Both the position numbers and the translations under genes were made by a program. The notes below the pieces were generated by a model. The model saw only the letters and a program-made list of their open reading frames with translations, did not search any database and was not told the DNA's origin. From positions 1 through 10,310 of the forward strand of contig JASJEI010000094.1 of NCBI GenBank assembly GCA_030064795.1: 10,310 nt of DNA. The letters are read 5' to 3'. This stretch comes from Pleurocapsa sp. MO_226.B13 (GTDB lineage: Bacteria; Cyanobacteriota; Cyanobacteriia; Cyanobacteriales; Xenococcaceae). Below are positions 1-7,414 of the stretch, in pieces; positions within the stretch are counted from its first letter, which is position 1, and each line of letters opens with the position of its first letter.

Positions 1-40
1 ACGAATTTGGGGACTTTGACACGCTTACCCCTCACAATTG

Positions 41-107
41 GGGCGGTCGGCGGGCAATAACCTCTGGCTAAAACTTATTCATTTGAATAAGGCTGACCAA
101 CTTTGAC
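41..107 (+). repeat. Split copy of a dispersed hairpin repeat
   Basis: GGGCGGTCGGCG (41-52) and AAGGCTGACCAACTTTGAC (89-107) together equal the reverse complement of the contiguous sequence at 8797-8827. In this copy 36 bp (53-88) sit between the two halves, exactly in the loop of the hairpin that the intact copy would form. Two copies in 10 kb on opposite strands point to a dispersed genomic repeat. Whether the 36 bp were inserted here or lost from the other copy cannot be decided from two copies. Confidence 0.75.
74..91 (+). other. Perfect AT-rich hairpin within the split repeat
   Basis: CTTATTC (74-80) and GAATAAG (85-91) form a perfect 7-bp stem with the loop ATTT. No T-tract follows, so a standard intrinsic terminator is unlikely. 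It lies in and slightly beyond the 36 bp that separate the two halves of the dispersed repeat. It could be part of a small mobile hairpin or chance. Function unknown. Confidence 0.4.
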
Positions 108-150
108 TAACTTTTTTGTAGCCTCCTGCTTGTCTCAACACATAACTTTG

Positions 151-167
151 TTAACCGAACAGTATTG
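151..167 (+). repeat. Solo IS4-type terminal inverted repeat (remnant)
   Basis: TTAACCGAACAGTATTG is identical over all 17 bases to the right end of the IS at 8835-10309 (10293-10309) and to the reverse complement of its left end (8835-8851). No transposase sequence adjoins it. It is therefore either the relic of a former IS copy or the edge of a short derivative. On its left, CTGCTTGTC (127-135) resembles CTGCTTAGTC, which borders the left TIR of the full copy when read on the reverse strand. That weakly suggests a left-end relic with about 15 extra bases. Confidence 0.8.
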
Positions 168-170
168 GTT

Positions 171-223
171 ATTCCCCCATCTCCCCATCTCCCCTACTTC
201 CTCTGCTCCTCTGCTTCTTCTGC
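171..223 (+). repeat. Pyrimidine-rich low-complexity tract
   Basis: The top strand is almost all C and T, built from CCCCATCT-like units that grade into CTGCTCCT/CTGCTTCT units. Short degenerate repeats of this kind are frequent between cyanobacterial genes. It lies about 90 bp upstream of the hisIE start and directly follows the solo IS end. No function is evident. Confidence 0.55.
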
Positions 224-314
224 CTAGTCAGCTTTTAAGTATTTCATCTAAGCTTGGAGTTTGGGCTTTTTTGCGTGACAATATTAAGACTGATTCCATC
301 ACTGGTAAATAATA

Positions 315-956
315 ATGTCTTCGAGCAAAATAACCAATCAAACTATTCCTGTAGATAAAATTCGCTACAACGAGCAAGGGCTAGTACCTGCGATCGCCCA
401 AGATTATCTGGACGGGACAGTATTAATGATGGCGTGGATGAACCGAGAATCCTTACAAAAAACCATCGATACGGGAGAGACTTGGTATTGGAGTCGTTCC
501 AGACAGGAATTATGGCACAAAGGGGCAACTTCTGGACATATTCAAAAGGTGCGATCGCTCCGTTACGATTGCGACAGTGATGCACTTTTGATTACAGTCG
601 AACAAATTGGCGATATTGCTTGTCATACTGGCGAGCGTAGTTGTTTTCATCAAGTAACAGAACAGAAAATAGCTCCTCCCGCCGATACCCTATCAGAAGT
701 ATATCGAGTCATTTGCGATCGCGTGGTTAATCCTAAAGAGACTTCCTATACCTGTCAGTTATTAGCAGGGGGAGACAATAAGATTCTCAAGAAAATTGGT
801 GAGGAATCAGCGGAAGTAGTTATGGCTTGTAAAGATGACAATCCAGAAGCGATCGCCTCGGAAGTGGCGGATTTGTTTTACCATACTTTAGTAGCGTTGG
901 CTCATCACAATGTAGATCTTCGCGATGTTTATCGTCAACTGCAATCTAGACGATAA
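315..956 (+). CDS. hisIE: Bifunctional phosphoribosyl-AMP cyclohydrolase / phosphoribosyl-ATP pyrophosphatase
   Basis: This cytosolic enzyme of 213 residues catalyses two early steps of histidine biosynthesis: PR-ATP to PR-AMP (HisE, C-terminal half) and opening of the PR-AMP ring (HisI, N-terminal half). HisI spans about residues 15-115. It shows [11 protein letters not shown] (36-46), W-Y-W-S-R-S (57-62), the DCDSD metal motif (D85, C86, D87, D89) and [10 protein letters not shown] with C103 and C110, the usual Zn/Mg ligands. HisE spans about 126-210. It shows [11 protein letters not shown] with E163, E164 and E167, then EVADLFYH with E183 and D186, the MazG-like metal-binding pattern. Length and domain order fit cyanobacterial HisIE. 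The ATG at 315 places the HisI domain about 15 residues in. The Shine-Dalgarno is weak. The gene contains four HIP1 sites and looks intact. The kinase gene starts 78 bp downstream on the same strand. Confidence 0.97.
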   Translation: MSSSKITNQTIPVDKIRYNEQGLVPAIAQDYLDGTVLMMAWMNRESLQKTIDTGETWYWSRSRQELWHKGATSGHIQKVRSLRYDCDSDALLITVEQIGDIACHTGERSCFHQVTEQKIAPPADTLSEVYRVICDRVVNPKETSYTCQLLAGGDNKILKKIGEESAEVVMACKDDNPEAIASEVADLFYHTLVALAHHNVDLRDVYRQLQSRR

Positions 957-1034
957 TTTTAGTTACGAGTCAGTGGATGTGCATTTATCGTTCGGAGTCA
1001 TTAGTCAGCCGAATACATAGCAGATTAATCCAAA
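957..1034 (+). other. hisIE-kinase intergenic spacer
   Basis: The spacer is 78 bp. TTCGG (991-995) and CCGAA (1009-1013) could pair around a 13-base loop, but no T-tract follows, so I do not call a terminator. Short GAGTCA/TTAGTCA repeats resemble degenerate cyanobacterial intergenic repeats. No clear Shine-Dalgarno precedes the kinase ATG at 1035. Read-through from hisIE into the kinase gene is possible but not shown. Confidence 0.4.
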
Positions 1035-4000
1035 ATGAATCCAGAAAAAAGCGATCGCCCTACCCCTTCAACTAATAACCAACAGCCTTCAGTAGATAAC
1101 AAAATAAATCTTCTTTTACAAGCAGCAGCAGATTGTGCTAGTGCTTTATTGAGTGATGATGATTTTGAACGAGGTGTCAATCGAGCGTTAGAGATATTGG
1201 GAACGAGTGCGGGTGCAGATCGCTTGGGAATAGACGAGCATATAGAAGATGCGACGGGGGAAACTATTGGTCATTTGCTAGTTCATCCCTATGAATGGCT
1301 TTCTTCCTATGCTGCTTCTCAGTTTGCTCATCCTGAAATGAAGATAATTCCTTACGATGGGATTGAGGAACTATACGAACAATTAAAAGTAGGTCAGCAT
1401 TGGGGTGGCTCAATTGAAAATTTTCCCGAACCATTTCGCAGCAATCAACAAGAAAAACTAGGTGTCAAAGCAACTTATTCTATTCCAATTACAATTGATG
1501 GAGAATATTGGGGATTAATTGGCTTAGATTTTTGTCAAACTGCGAGGGAATTAAGCGATGCAGAAATAGCGGTATTAAAAACTGCTGCTGCTTGTATTGG
1601 GGGAGCAATCGATCGCGAACGCACGCGACGGGCAAAAGAAGAGGCAGAACGCAATATTTTATTAGAACGAGAAAAGACAGCCCAAGAACGAGCGATTCAA
1701 CTGCAAGAACATAACCGTGTCTTAGAACAGCGCGATCGCATTTTAGCAGCTACCGCCGAAGCCTCAAGTGTTTTGTTGACGGGGGCAGAGTTTGATGAGG
1801 CGGTAAACAGAGCATTGCAGATTATTGGGGAAACTATTGATACAGATCGAGTAGATGTTATTGAAATATGGCAAAATTCATCACCTTTTCGGAGCAAAAT
1901 GATAAAAGCAGGGATTAAAGTCCTTCATGCTGTTCCGATTTTTATTGAAAACAAATATTGGGGTCTTATTGGTATTGATGATTGTCGGGAAGAAACACGC
2001 CGTAGCGAAGCGGAACTAAGTATTTTAAAGACTGCTGCTGCCTGTATTGGGGGTGCAATCGAGCGAGAACGCACGCGACGGGCAAAAGAAGAGGCAGAAC
2101 GCAATATTTTATTAGAAAGAGAACGAGCAGCCCAAAAAAGAGCGATTGAATTAGCCGAACATAACAGGGTTTTAGAACAGCGCGATCGCATTTTAGCAGC
2201 CACTGCCGAAGCGTCTAGTGTCTTGTTAGCAGAAGATGATTTTGATGAGGCAATAAACAAAGCATTGCAGATTATCGGGGAAAGTATTGATACAGATCGC
2301 ATCGTAATTGTAGAAATTTTTGAGAATCCATCCGATCCTTCATATCTATATTGGAAAATTACATATGAGTGGGATTCAGCTTGTGCTGTTTCACAAATTT
2401 CTCATCCAGAAGTATTTCAAGGAAGTTGGGAAGGAATAGAAGAATGGTACGAGCTTTTCAATAAGGGGCAAACTATTAGCTGTCAGCTAGAAGAAATCTC
2501 AGAACCTTTTCGTAGCTTACAAGCCAAACTAGGTGTAAAAACCTTTAATAGCGTTCCTATTTTTATCGAAGGTAAATACTGGGGAAATGTCAGTGTTGAT
2601 GACTGTTGGGAAGAAACACACCGTAGCGAAGCGGAACTGAGTATCTTAAAGACTGCTGCTGCTTCTATTGGGGGAGCGATCGAGCGAGAACGCACGCGAC
2701 GGGCAAAAGAAGAAGCAGATCGCCAAATTTTACTTGAAAGAGAACAGGCAGCACAAGAAAAGGCTAACCAACTAGAAGAACACAATCGAGTTTTAGAACA
2801 GCGCGATCGCATCTTAGCAGCCACAGCAGAAGCCTCTAATGTTTTATTGACAGGGGAAGACTTTGATGAAGCAGTAAATCGGGCTTTACAGATAATTGGT
2901 GAAGCTTTAGATACCGATCGGGTTGATGTTATTGAAATATGGCATAATCCATCCCAGCCATCAATTATTCCACATTGGCGAATGCTATACGAATGGAATT
3001 CACCTGGTACAATATCACAAATTTCCGATCCAGAACTATCTCAAGGAAGCCACGAAGGAATAGAAGAGTGGTACGATCTTCTTAGTAAAGGGCAAAGTAT
3101 TAGATTGCCATTAGAAGAAATGTCCGAACCGTTTCGTAGCGGACAGGCAAAAATAGGAGTAAAAGTCCTATATGAAGTTCCTATTTTTATAGAAGGTAAG
3201 TTTTGGGGTCTTATTGCTTTTGATGACTGTCGCGAAGAAACAAATCGCAGCGCAGCAGAATTAAGTATTTTAAAAACTGCTGCTGCTTGTCTTGGCGGAG
3301 CGATCGAGCGAGAACGATCGCGACGGGCAAAGGAAGAAGCAGAACGCAATATTTTATTAGAAAGGGAAAGATCGGCACAAGAAAGAGCCAAACTGCTGCA
3401 AGCTGTAGCTACGGTGGCTAATTCCCTGTTGCGATCGCCCGATTACCATACTGCTTTACCAGAAGTCTTACAAATCTTAGGGGAAGCAGTCAAGAGCGAT
3501 CGCTGTAGCTTAGTAGAAAACGTTCCCGATCCCATAACGGGTAAAGCAGCCGTCAAACTGCATACAGAATGGTGTCGTAAAGGTATTACCAAATCGGTTG
3601 AATCCACACCAGAGTTAGAAACTGCCTTATTGTGGGAATATTTTCCGCAATTTCAAGAAAAACTAACTCAAGGAGAAATCTCTAGTTTTTTAATTGACGA
3701 ACTATCAGAACCCGCCCGTAACATTTTACAGGCACAGAGAAATGTTTCTATGACTTTAGTTCCCATTATGGTGCAGGGAGAATTTTGGGGGGTATTTGGG
3801 TTTGACTATTGCCAAGAAGCGCGGATCTTTGAGGAAGAAAATACAGCAGTTTTTGCTATTGCGGTTGATAGTATTGCTGCTGCGATCGCACGAGAACAAC
3901 AGAATGAAGCATTAAAAGCCTCGGAAAAACGCTTTCGAGAACTGTTTGAAGCTAGTAACGATGCCATTAATTTTGTCGAGTTCGATCCACCCGTTCCTAT

Positions 4001-7000
4001 TAACTTACCGATTGAGGAACAAATAGAGCGCATTTATAGTTCTTATCGGTTTACTGATATTAATCCCGCAGGAGAAATACATTGTGGCTTGAGTCGGTCA
4101 GAGATTGTAGGCAAACCCCTAACAGTCATACATTCGCCAGAGTCAGCAGGACATCGATCGCTGATGCGCCGAATGATTGAAAATGGTTGGCAGATTACCA
4201 ACGCAGAATCAGAAGATATTGATGCCAATGGTAAAAAACGCTACTGGTTGAGTCATTTATTTACCACTATAGAAAATGGCTACGCATTAAGAGGGTGGGG
4301 TGTTGTTAACAACATTACTCCGCTCAAAGAAGCACAACAAGCCTTACTCGAAGCCGAACAAGCGCGATCGCGTGAACTAGAAGCTATCAACGCCAAGCTG
4401 CAACAAGCACTAAAAGAACTAGCTGAATCGGAAAAACGTTATCGAACTCTGTTTGAGTTGAGCAATGAAGGAATTTATCGCTTTGAGATGGAACAGCCGT
4501 TCTCTATTAAACTTCCCATAGAGCGACAACTAGAACTATTGTATCGACATTGCTATATTGCTGAAGCCAATAACACCTTTGCCGATCATTACAAACTAAG
4601 TAGCCCAGAGGAAATCATTGGTACAAAACTTGTTTCTTTTTATGCTCAAGATTCAGAAACGAATTTAGAGAACAACCGCACTATCTTTGAAAACGGGTAT
4701 CAATTGCGTAATGGTGAAACCGAAGAAACTGATGCCAATGGTCAACCTCGGTATTTTCTGTGGAACGTCGTCTGTGATATCAGAGATGGATATTTCTGGG
4801 GCGGTTGGGGAATGCAAACCGATATTACCGAACTTAAACAAGCACAACAAGCCCTACTAGAAGCCGAACGACAACGGGTAGCACAACTAGAACAAAGTAA
4901 CCAAGTCTTATCTTTACGAGATCGATGGTTAGAAGCAACCGCTAATGCAGCCAATCAATTATTAGCGACTCCCGATCTCGATGCAGGAATTAATGCAGCA
5001 CTGAAGATGCTAGGGGAAAGTTTGGATTGCGATCGCGTGTGTGTTTTACAGCATTCTGATGACCCTACTGGAAAAACTTTGGGTTTTTGGTGTCAACTTT
5101 ACGAATGGGATTCTCTTAATACTATTTCTCAACTTCATCATCCTCAACTGAATAAGATTTCTATTGATAGTGTTGAAGATCATTTTGCTCAATTATTAGC
5201 AGGACAATGGTGGGGTGGTTTAATAGATGAATTTCCTGAACCTTTCCGTAGTGGACAGATAGAATTAGGAGTAAAATCTACATACGCCGTACCGATTTTT
5301 GTTGATGGAAATTACTGGGGAATAATTGGTGTCGATTATTGCCGAGAACCAAAACGCTTAACGGAAGTTGAAATTGCCGTCTTTAAAACCGCAGCAAGCT
5401 GTGTGGGTAGTGCTATTTATCGCCAGCAGATTCAGCAAGAAAGAGAAGAAGCCGAAAGACAAAGATTAGTCCAACTAGAAGCAAGTAACCAAGTATTATC
5501 CTTACGAGATAGATGGTTAGAAGCCACCGCTAATGCAGCCAACCGCTTGCTAGCAACCCCCGATCTCGATACGGGAATTAATGCAGCCTTGAAGATGTTA
5601 GGAGAGAGTTTAGATTGCGATCGTGTGGATGTCATGCAGCATTTTGAAGATGATACTGGAGAATATCCAGCATTTGTGCGTCTGCTTTACGAATGGAATT
5701 CAACTTATACAACTCCTCAAATTCTGTATCCACACTTCTATCAAGCTACCTGGCATGAAGAATGGTTAATATCAGCAAAAGCAGGAGAATTTACAGGTGG
5801 GACTATCGATGAATTGGATGAACCATGCCGAAGCGAACAGCTAGAAGTTGGAGTTAAGTCTCTTTATAATGCACCAATTTTTGTCAACGAAAAGTTTTGG
5901 GGAATTCTCGGAATCGATTTTTGCCGAGAAGCTAGACAATTAACCCTACCTGAAATCGCTGTTTTTAAAACCGCAGCAAGCTGTGTGGGTAGTGCTATTT
6001 ATCGCCAACAAATTCAACAGGAACGAGAAGAAGCCGAACGACAAAGGGTAGCCCAACTAGAAGAAAGTAACCAAATACTATCTTTACGAGATAGATGGTT
6101 AGAAGCAACTGCTAATGCAGCCAACCGCTTGTTAGCAACTCCCGATCTCGATGCAGGAATTAACGCAGCCCTCAAGATGTTGGGCGAAAGTTTAGATTGC
6201 GATCGCATAGATGTTATGCAGCATTTTGAAGATGATACCAAGGTAACTTTGGGATATATGCAGATGCTTCATGAGTGGGATTCAACCGATACTAATCCAC
6301 AGATTCTACATCCAGAACTAAATCGAATTATCTGGCATGAAGAATTTAGAGAATGGGCAATTGCTTTAAAAGCGGGAGAGTTTGCAGGTGGTATTGTTGA
6401 AGAGTTTACTGAACCTTTCCGCAGCGAACAATTAGAACTTGGATGTCAATCTACTTACGCTGCACCAATTTTTGTAGGCGAACAGTTTTGGGGTATTTTA
6501 GGTATCAATTTTTGTCGAGAAGCAAGACGTTTAACTCTACCTGAAATTGCCGTATTTAAAACCGCAGCAAGCTGTGTTGGTAGTGCCATTTACCGCCAAC
6601 AAACGATCGCAGAACAGAAAGAAGCCGAACGCGCCGTACTCGAAGAACGCAACCACCTAGCGCGGGAAATTCACGATACTATCGGTCAGTCTTTCACCGC
6701 AATTGTCATGCAGCTTGAGGCTGGCAAACGTTTGTTGAGTGTTAATCCCGATCGAGTTTCTTCTTGTCTCAATCTCGCCCAAAATTTGGCACATCAAGGA
6801 ATTACTCAAGTACAGCAGTCACTATGGACTCTGAGGGAAAATGCTGACGAGTACAACGATTTAGTTGCTGCTTTTCAAAGATTGGTCGCTACTTTAAATA
6901 CTAATGTTCCAGTTAGGATAAAATTCTCAAGCTCAGGCACTCAGCCCCCTTTATCTCCCGATGTTAGTCTTAACCTGTTACGCATCGGTCAAGAAGCTGT

Positions 7001-7250
7001 CACCAATGCCCTCAAACACGCCGAAGCCCGACAGATAGATTTGAATCTGATCTTTAATAGCGATCGCCTACAGCTAGAGATTAAAGATGATGGACGGGGT
7101 TTTGCTCCCGAACTGCTTGGGGTTAATAGCGGTTTCGGTATTAGAAGTATAGAACAGCGAGCCGAACAGATTAACGCTGTGGTAAATATTATAACTAACC
7201 CAGGTAATGGTACAGCTATTACTGTAACCGTTCCTCTCACCATTATTTAG
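1035..7250 (+). CDS. Giant multi-GAF/PAS sensor histidine kinase (HisKA_3, NarL/DegS type)
   Basis: The protein has 2071 residues and no hydrophobic segment that looks transmembrane, so it is probably cytoplasmic. Approximate order: GAF1 25-195, GAF2 233-342 (shortened), GAF3 383-549, GAF4 590-757, GAF5 787-953, PAS1 962-1096, coiled coil, PAS2 1131-1268, GAF6 1294-1467, GAF7 1490-1658, GAF8 1684-1855, HisKA_3 about 1870-1945, HATPase_c about 1955-2071. Charged helices rich in R, E, A and Q join the GAF domains and should form signalling coiled coils. The phosphoacceptor is H1880 in LAREIHDTIGQ. The N box is QEAVTNALKHAEA (N1991), the G1 box DDGRG (D2018/D2019) and the G2-like segment GFGIRSI. 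The expected activity is ATP-dependent autophosphorylation and transfer to a NarL/LuxR-type regulator, which is absent here. Each GAF keeps a [YF]WG...[DN]xC core, but I see no cyanobacteriochrome chromophore motif (CH dipeptide or DxCF), so light sensing is not supported. Ligands are unknown. Start: ATG at 1035 with no obvious Shine-Dalgarno. Confidence 0.93.
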   Translation: MNPEKSDRPTPSTNNQQPSVDNKINLLLQAAADCASALLSDDDFERGVNRALEILGTSAGADRLGIDEHIEDATGETIGHLLVHPYEWLSSYAASQFAHPEMKIIPYDGIEELYEQLKVGQHWGGSIENFPEPFRSNQQEKLGVKATYSIPITIDGEYWGLIGLDFCQTARELSDAEIAVLKTAAACIGGAIDRERTRRAKEEAERNILLEREKTAQERAIQLQEHNRVLEQRDRILAATAEASSVLLTGAEFDEAVNRALQIIGETIDTDRVDVIEIWQNSSPFRSKMIKAGIKVLHAVPIFIENKYWGLIGIDDCREETRRSEAELSILKTAAACIGGAIERERTRRAKEEAERNILLERERAAQKRAIELAEHNRVLEQRDRILAATAEASSVLLAEDDFDEAINKALQIIGESIDTDRIVIVEIFENPSDPSYLYWKITYEWDSACAVSQISHPEVFQGSWEGIEEWYELFNKGQTISCQLEEISEPFRSLQAKLGVKTFNSVPIFIEGKYWGNVSVDDCWEETHRSEAELSILKTAAASIGGAIERERTRRAKEEADRQILLEREQAAQEKANQLEEHNRVLEQRDRILAATAEASNVLLTGEDFDEAVNRALQIIGEALDTDRVDVIEIWHNPSQPSIIPHWRMLYEWNSPGTISQISDPELSQGSHEGIEEWYDLLSKGQSIRLPLEEMSEPFRSGQAKIGVKVLYEVPIFIEGKFWGLIAFDDCREETNRSAAELSILKTAAACLGGAIERERSRRAKEEAERNILLERERSAQERAKLLQAVATVANSLLRSPDYHTALPEVLQILGEAVKSDRCSLVENVPDPITGKAAVKLHTEWCRKGITKSVESTPELETALLWEYFPQFQEKLTQGEISSFLIDELSEPARNILQAQRNVSMTLVPIMVQGEFWGVFGFDYCQEARIFEEENTAVFAIAVDSIAAAIAREQQNEALKASEKRFRELFEASNDAINFVEFDPPVPINLPIEEQIERIYSSYRFTDINPAGEIHCGLSRSEIVGKPLTVIHSPESAGHRSLMRRMIENGWQITNAESEDIDANGKKRYWLSHLFTTIENGYALRGWGVVNNITPLKEAQQALLEAEQARSRELEAINAKLQQALKELAESEKRYRTLFELSNEGIYRFEMEQPFSIKLPIERQLELLYRHCYIAEANNTFADHYKLSSPEEIIGTKLVSFYAQDSETNLENNRTIFENGYQLRNGETEETDANGQPRYFLWNVVCDIRDGYFWGGWGMQTDITELKQAQQALLEAERQRVAQLEQSNQVLSLRDRWLEATANAANQLLATPDLDAGINAALKMLGESLDCDRVCVLQHSDDPTGKTLGFWCQLYEWDSLNTISQLHHPQLNKISIDSVEDHFAQLLAGQWWGGLIDEFPEPFRSGQIELGVKSTYAVPIFVDGNYWGIIGVDYCREPKRLTEVEIAVFKTAASCVGSAIYRQQIQQEREEAERQRLVQLEASNQVLSLRDRWLEATANAANRLLATPDLDTGINAALKMLGESLDCDRVDVMQHFEDDTGEYPAFVRLLYEWNSTYTTPQILYPHFYQATWHEEWLISAKAGEFTGGTIDELDEPCRSEQLEVGVKSLYNAPIFVNEKFWGILGIDFCREARQLTLPEIAVFKTAASCVGSAIYRQQIQQEREEAERQRVAQLEESNQILSLRDRWLEATANAANRLLATPDLDAGINAALKMLGESLDCDRIDVMQHFEDDTKVTLGYMQMLHEWDSTDTNPQILHPELNRIIWHEEFREWAIALKAGEFAGGIVEEFTEPFRSEQLELGCQSTYAAPIFVGEQFWGILGINFCREARRLTLPEIAVFKTAASCVGSAIYRQQTIAEQKEAERAVLEERNHLAREIHDTIGQSFTAIVMQLEAGKRLLSVNPDRVSSCLNLAQNLAHQGITQVQQSLWTLRENADEYNDLVAAFQRLVATLNTNVPVRIKFSSSGTQPPLSPDVSLNLLRIGQEAVTNALKHAEARQIDLNLIFNSDRLQLEIKDDGRGFAPELLGVNSGFGIRSIEQRAEQINAVVNIITNPGNGTAITVTVPLTII
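1600..3380 (+). repeat. Group A internal repeats of the kinase gene (GAF1-4 plus linkers)
   Basis: The segment coding IERERTRRAKEEAERNILLE, followed by EHNRVLEQRDRILAATAEAS, recurs with few changes after GAF1, GAF2 and GAF3. GAF4 is followed by the first half only. The codons for RDRIL begin at 1731, 2181 and 2802, giving spacings of 450 and 621 bp. All three repeats of this linker carry a HIP1 site in the same place (1732, 2182, 2803). Near-identity is strongest in the linkers and the final GAF helix; the GAF cores have diverged more. This indicates tandem domain duplication, perhaps with later homogenisation of the linkers. Confidence 0.85.
4880..6600 (+). repeat. Group B internal repeats of the kinase gene (GAF6-8 plus linkers)
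   Basis: The block encoding SLRDRWLEATANAAN, then LLATPDLD and INAALKMLGESLDCDR, starts near 4911, 5499 and 6081 (spacings 588 and 582 bp). The block encoding KTAASCVGSAIYRQQ closes each GAF. Several stretches of more than 20 bases are identical between copies, for example in the closing helices near 5392-5425 and 5972-6008. The copies are more alike to each other than to group A, so this triplication is separate from the GAF1-4 expansion and may be more recent. Confidence 0.85.
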
Positions 7251-7293
7251 GGCTTACTGAAAAACTTGAGACGCAAGATTTGACCTTAGAAAT

Positions 7294-7311
7294 AGCTATA
7301 AGCTATAAGCT
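7294..7311 (+). repeat. Short 7-bp tandem repeat
   Basis: AGCTATA AGCTATA AGCT is 2.6 copies of a 7-mer that runs straight into the terminator-like hairpin downstream of the kinase gene. It is too short to imply function and could have arisen by slippage. Confidence 0.6.
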
Positions 7312-7323
7312 CTGAGCTTTTTT
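7307..7323 (+). terminator. Possible intrinsic terminator of the kinase gene
   Basis: AAGCT (7307-7311), loop CTG, AGCTT (7315-7319) and then more T to 7323 form a short stem followed by a T-run, 57 bp after the kinase stop codon. The stem has only 5 bp and is AT-rich, so termination would be weak. Position and orientation fit the end of the kinase transcript. Confidence 0.4.
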
Positions 7324-7414
7324 AAAAGCTTTAGTTTTAGTGAAACAGTGTCAGGTTTTAGACACGACTTGGAAGGTTTCTAAATCAAAAGAGATTTAAT
7401 GTAGAACATAAACA

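Larger units (their letters stand above)
1..314. other. Non-coding leader upstream of hisIE
   Basis: I see no convincing gene here. The stretch is a mosaic: a short CCCC/GGGG inverted motif around 29-44, a split hairpin repeat at 41-107, an AT-rich hairpin at 74-91, an isolated IS terminal repeat at 151-167, and a C/T-rich tract at about 171-223. A 69-codon frame at 103-312 needs a TTG start and runs through the IS remnant and the pyrimidine tract, so I treat it as chance. The hisIE promoter should lie in this interval, but I could not pick -35/-10 boxes with confidence. The left edge may belong to the 3' flank of a gene outside the window. Confidence 0.6.

Noticed and set aside
103..312. 69-codon frame just upstream of hisIE
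   Set aside because: It needs a TTG start with no Shine-Dalgarno, crosses an IS end relic and a C/T-rich tract, and its composition (Leu/Ser/Pro runs) reflects low-complexity DNA.
991..1013. TTCGG...CCGAA as a hisIE terminator
   Set aside because: The stem has only 5 bp with a 13-base loop and no following T-run.
1697..3391. Series of minus-strand open frames inside the kinase gene with similar Arg/Ser/Ala-rich sequences
   Set aside because: They resemble each other only because the sense strand carries repeated linkers. They are antisense shadows with no start signals.
1035..6600. GAF domains as bilin-binding phytochrome or cyanobacteriochrome modules
   Set aside because: The conserved Cys lies in the [DN]xC core after the [YF]WG strand, not in the CH or DxCF contexts used for chromophore attachment, and no PHY domain is seen.
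1600..6600. Repeats as a CRISPR-like or VNTR array
   Set aside because: Repeat units are about 450-620 bp, in frame and coding for known domains. There is no short repeat/unique spacer pattern.
1035..7250. Several separate genes wrongly joined
   Set aside because: The frame has no internal stop over 6.2 kb, the domain order is sensible and linkers are continuous, ending in a complete kinase core.
7251..7290. Sequence right after the kinase stop as another IS end
   Set aside because: It contains TACTGAAAAACTTGAGACGC, reminiscent of IS edges, but I found no inverted partner or adjoining transposase in the window.
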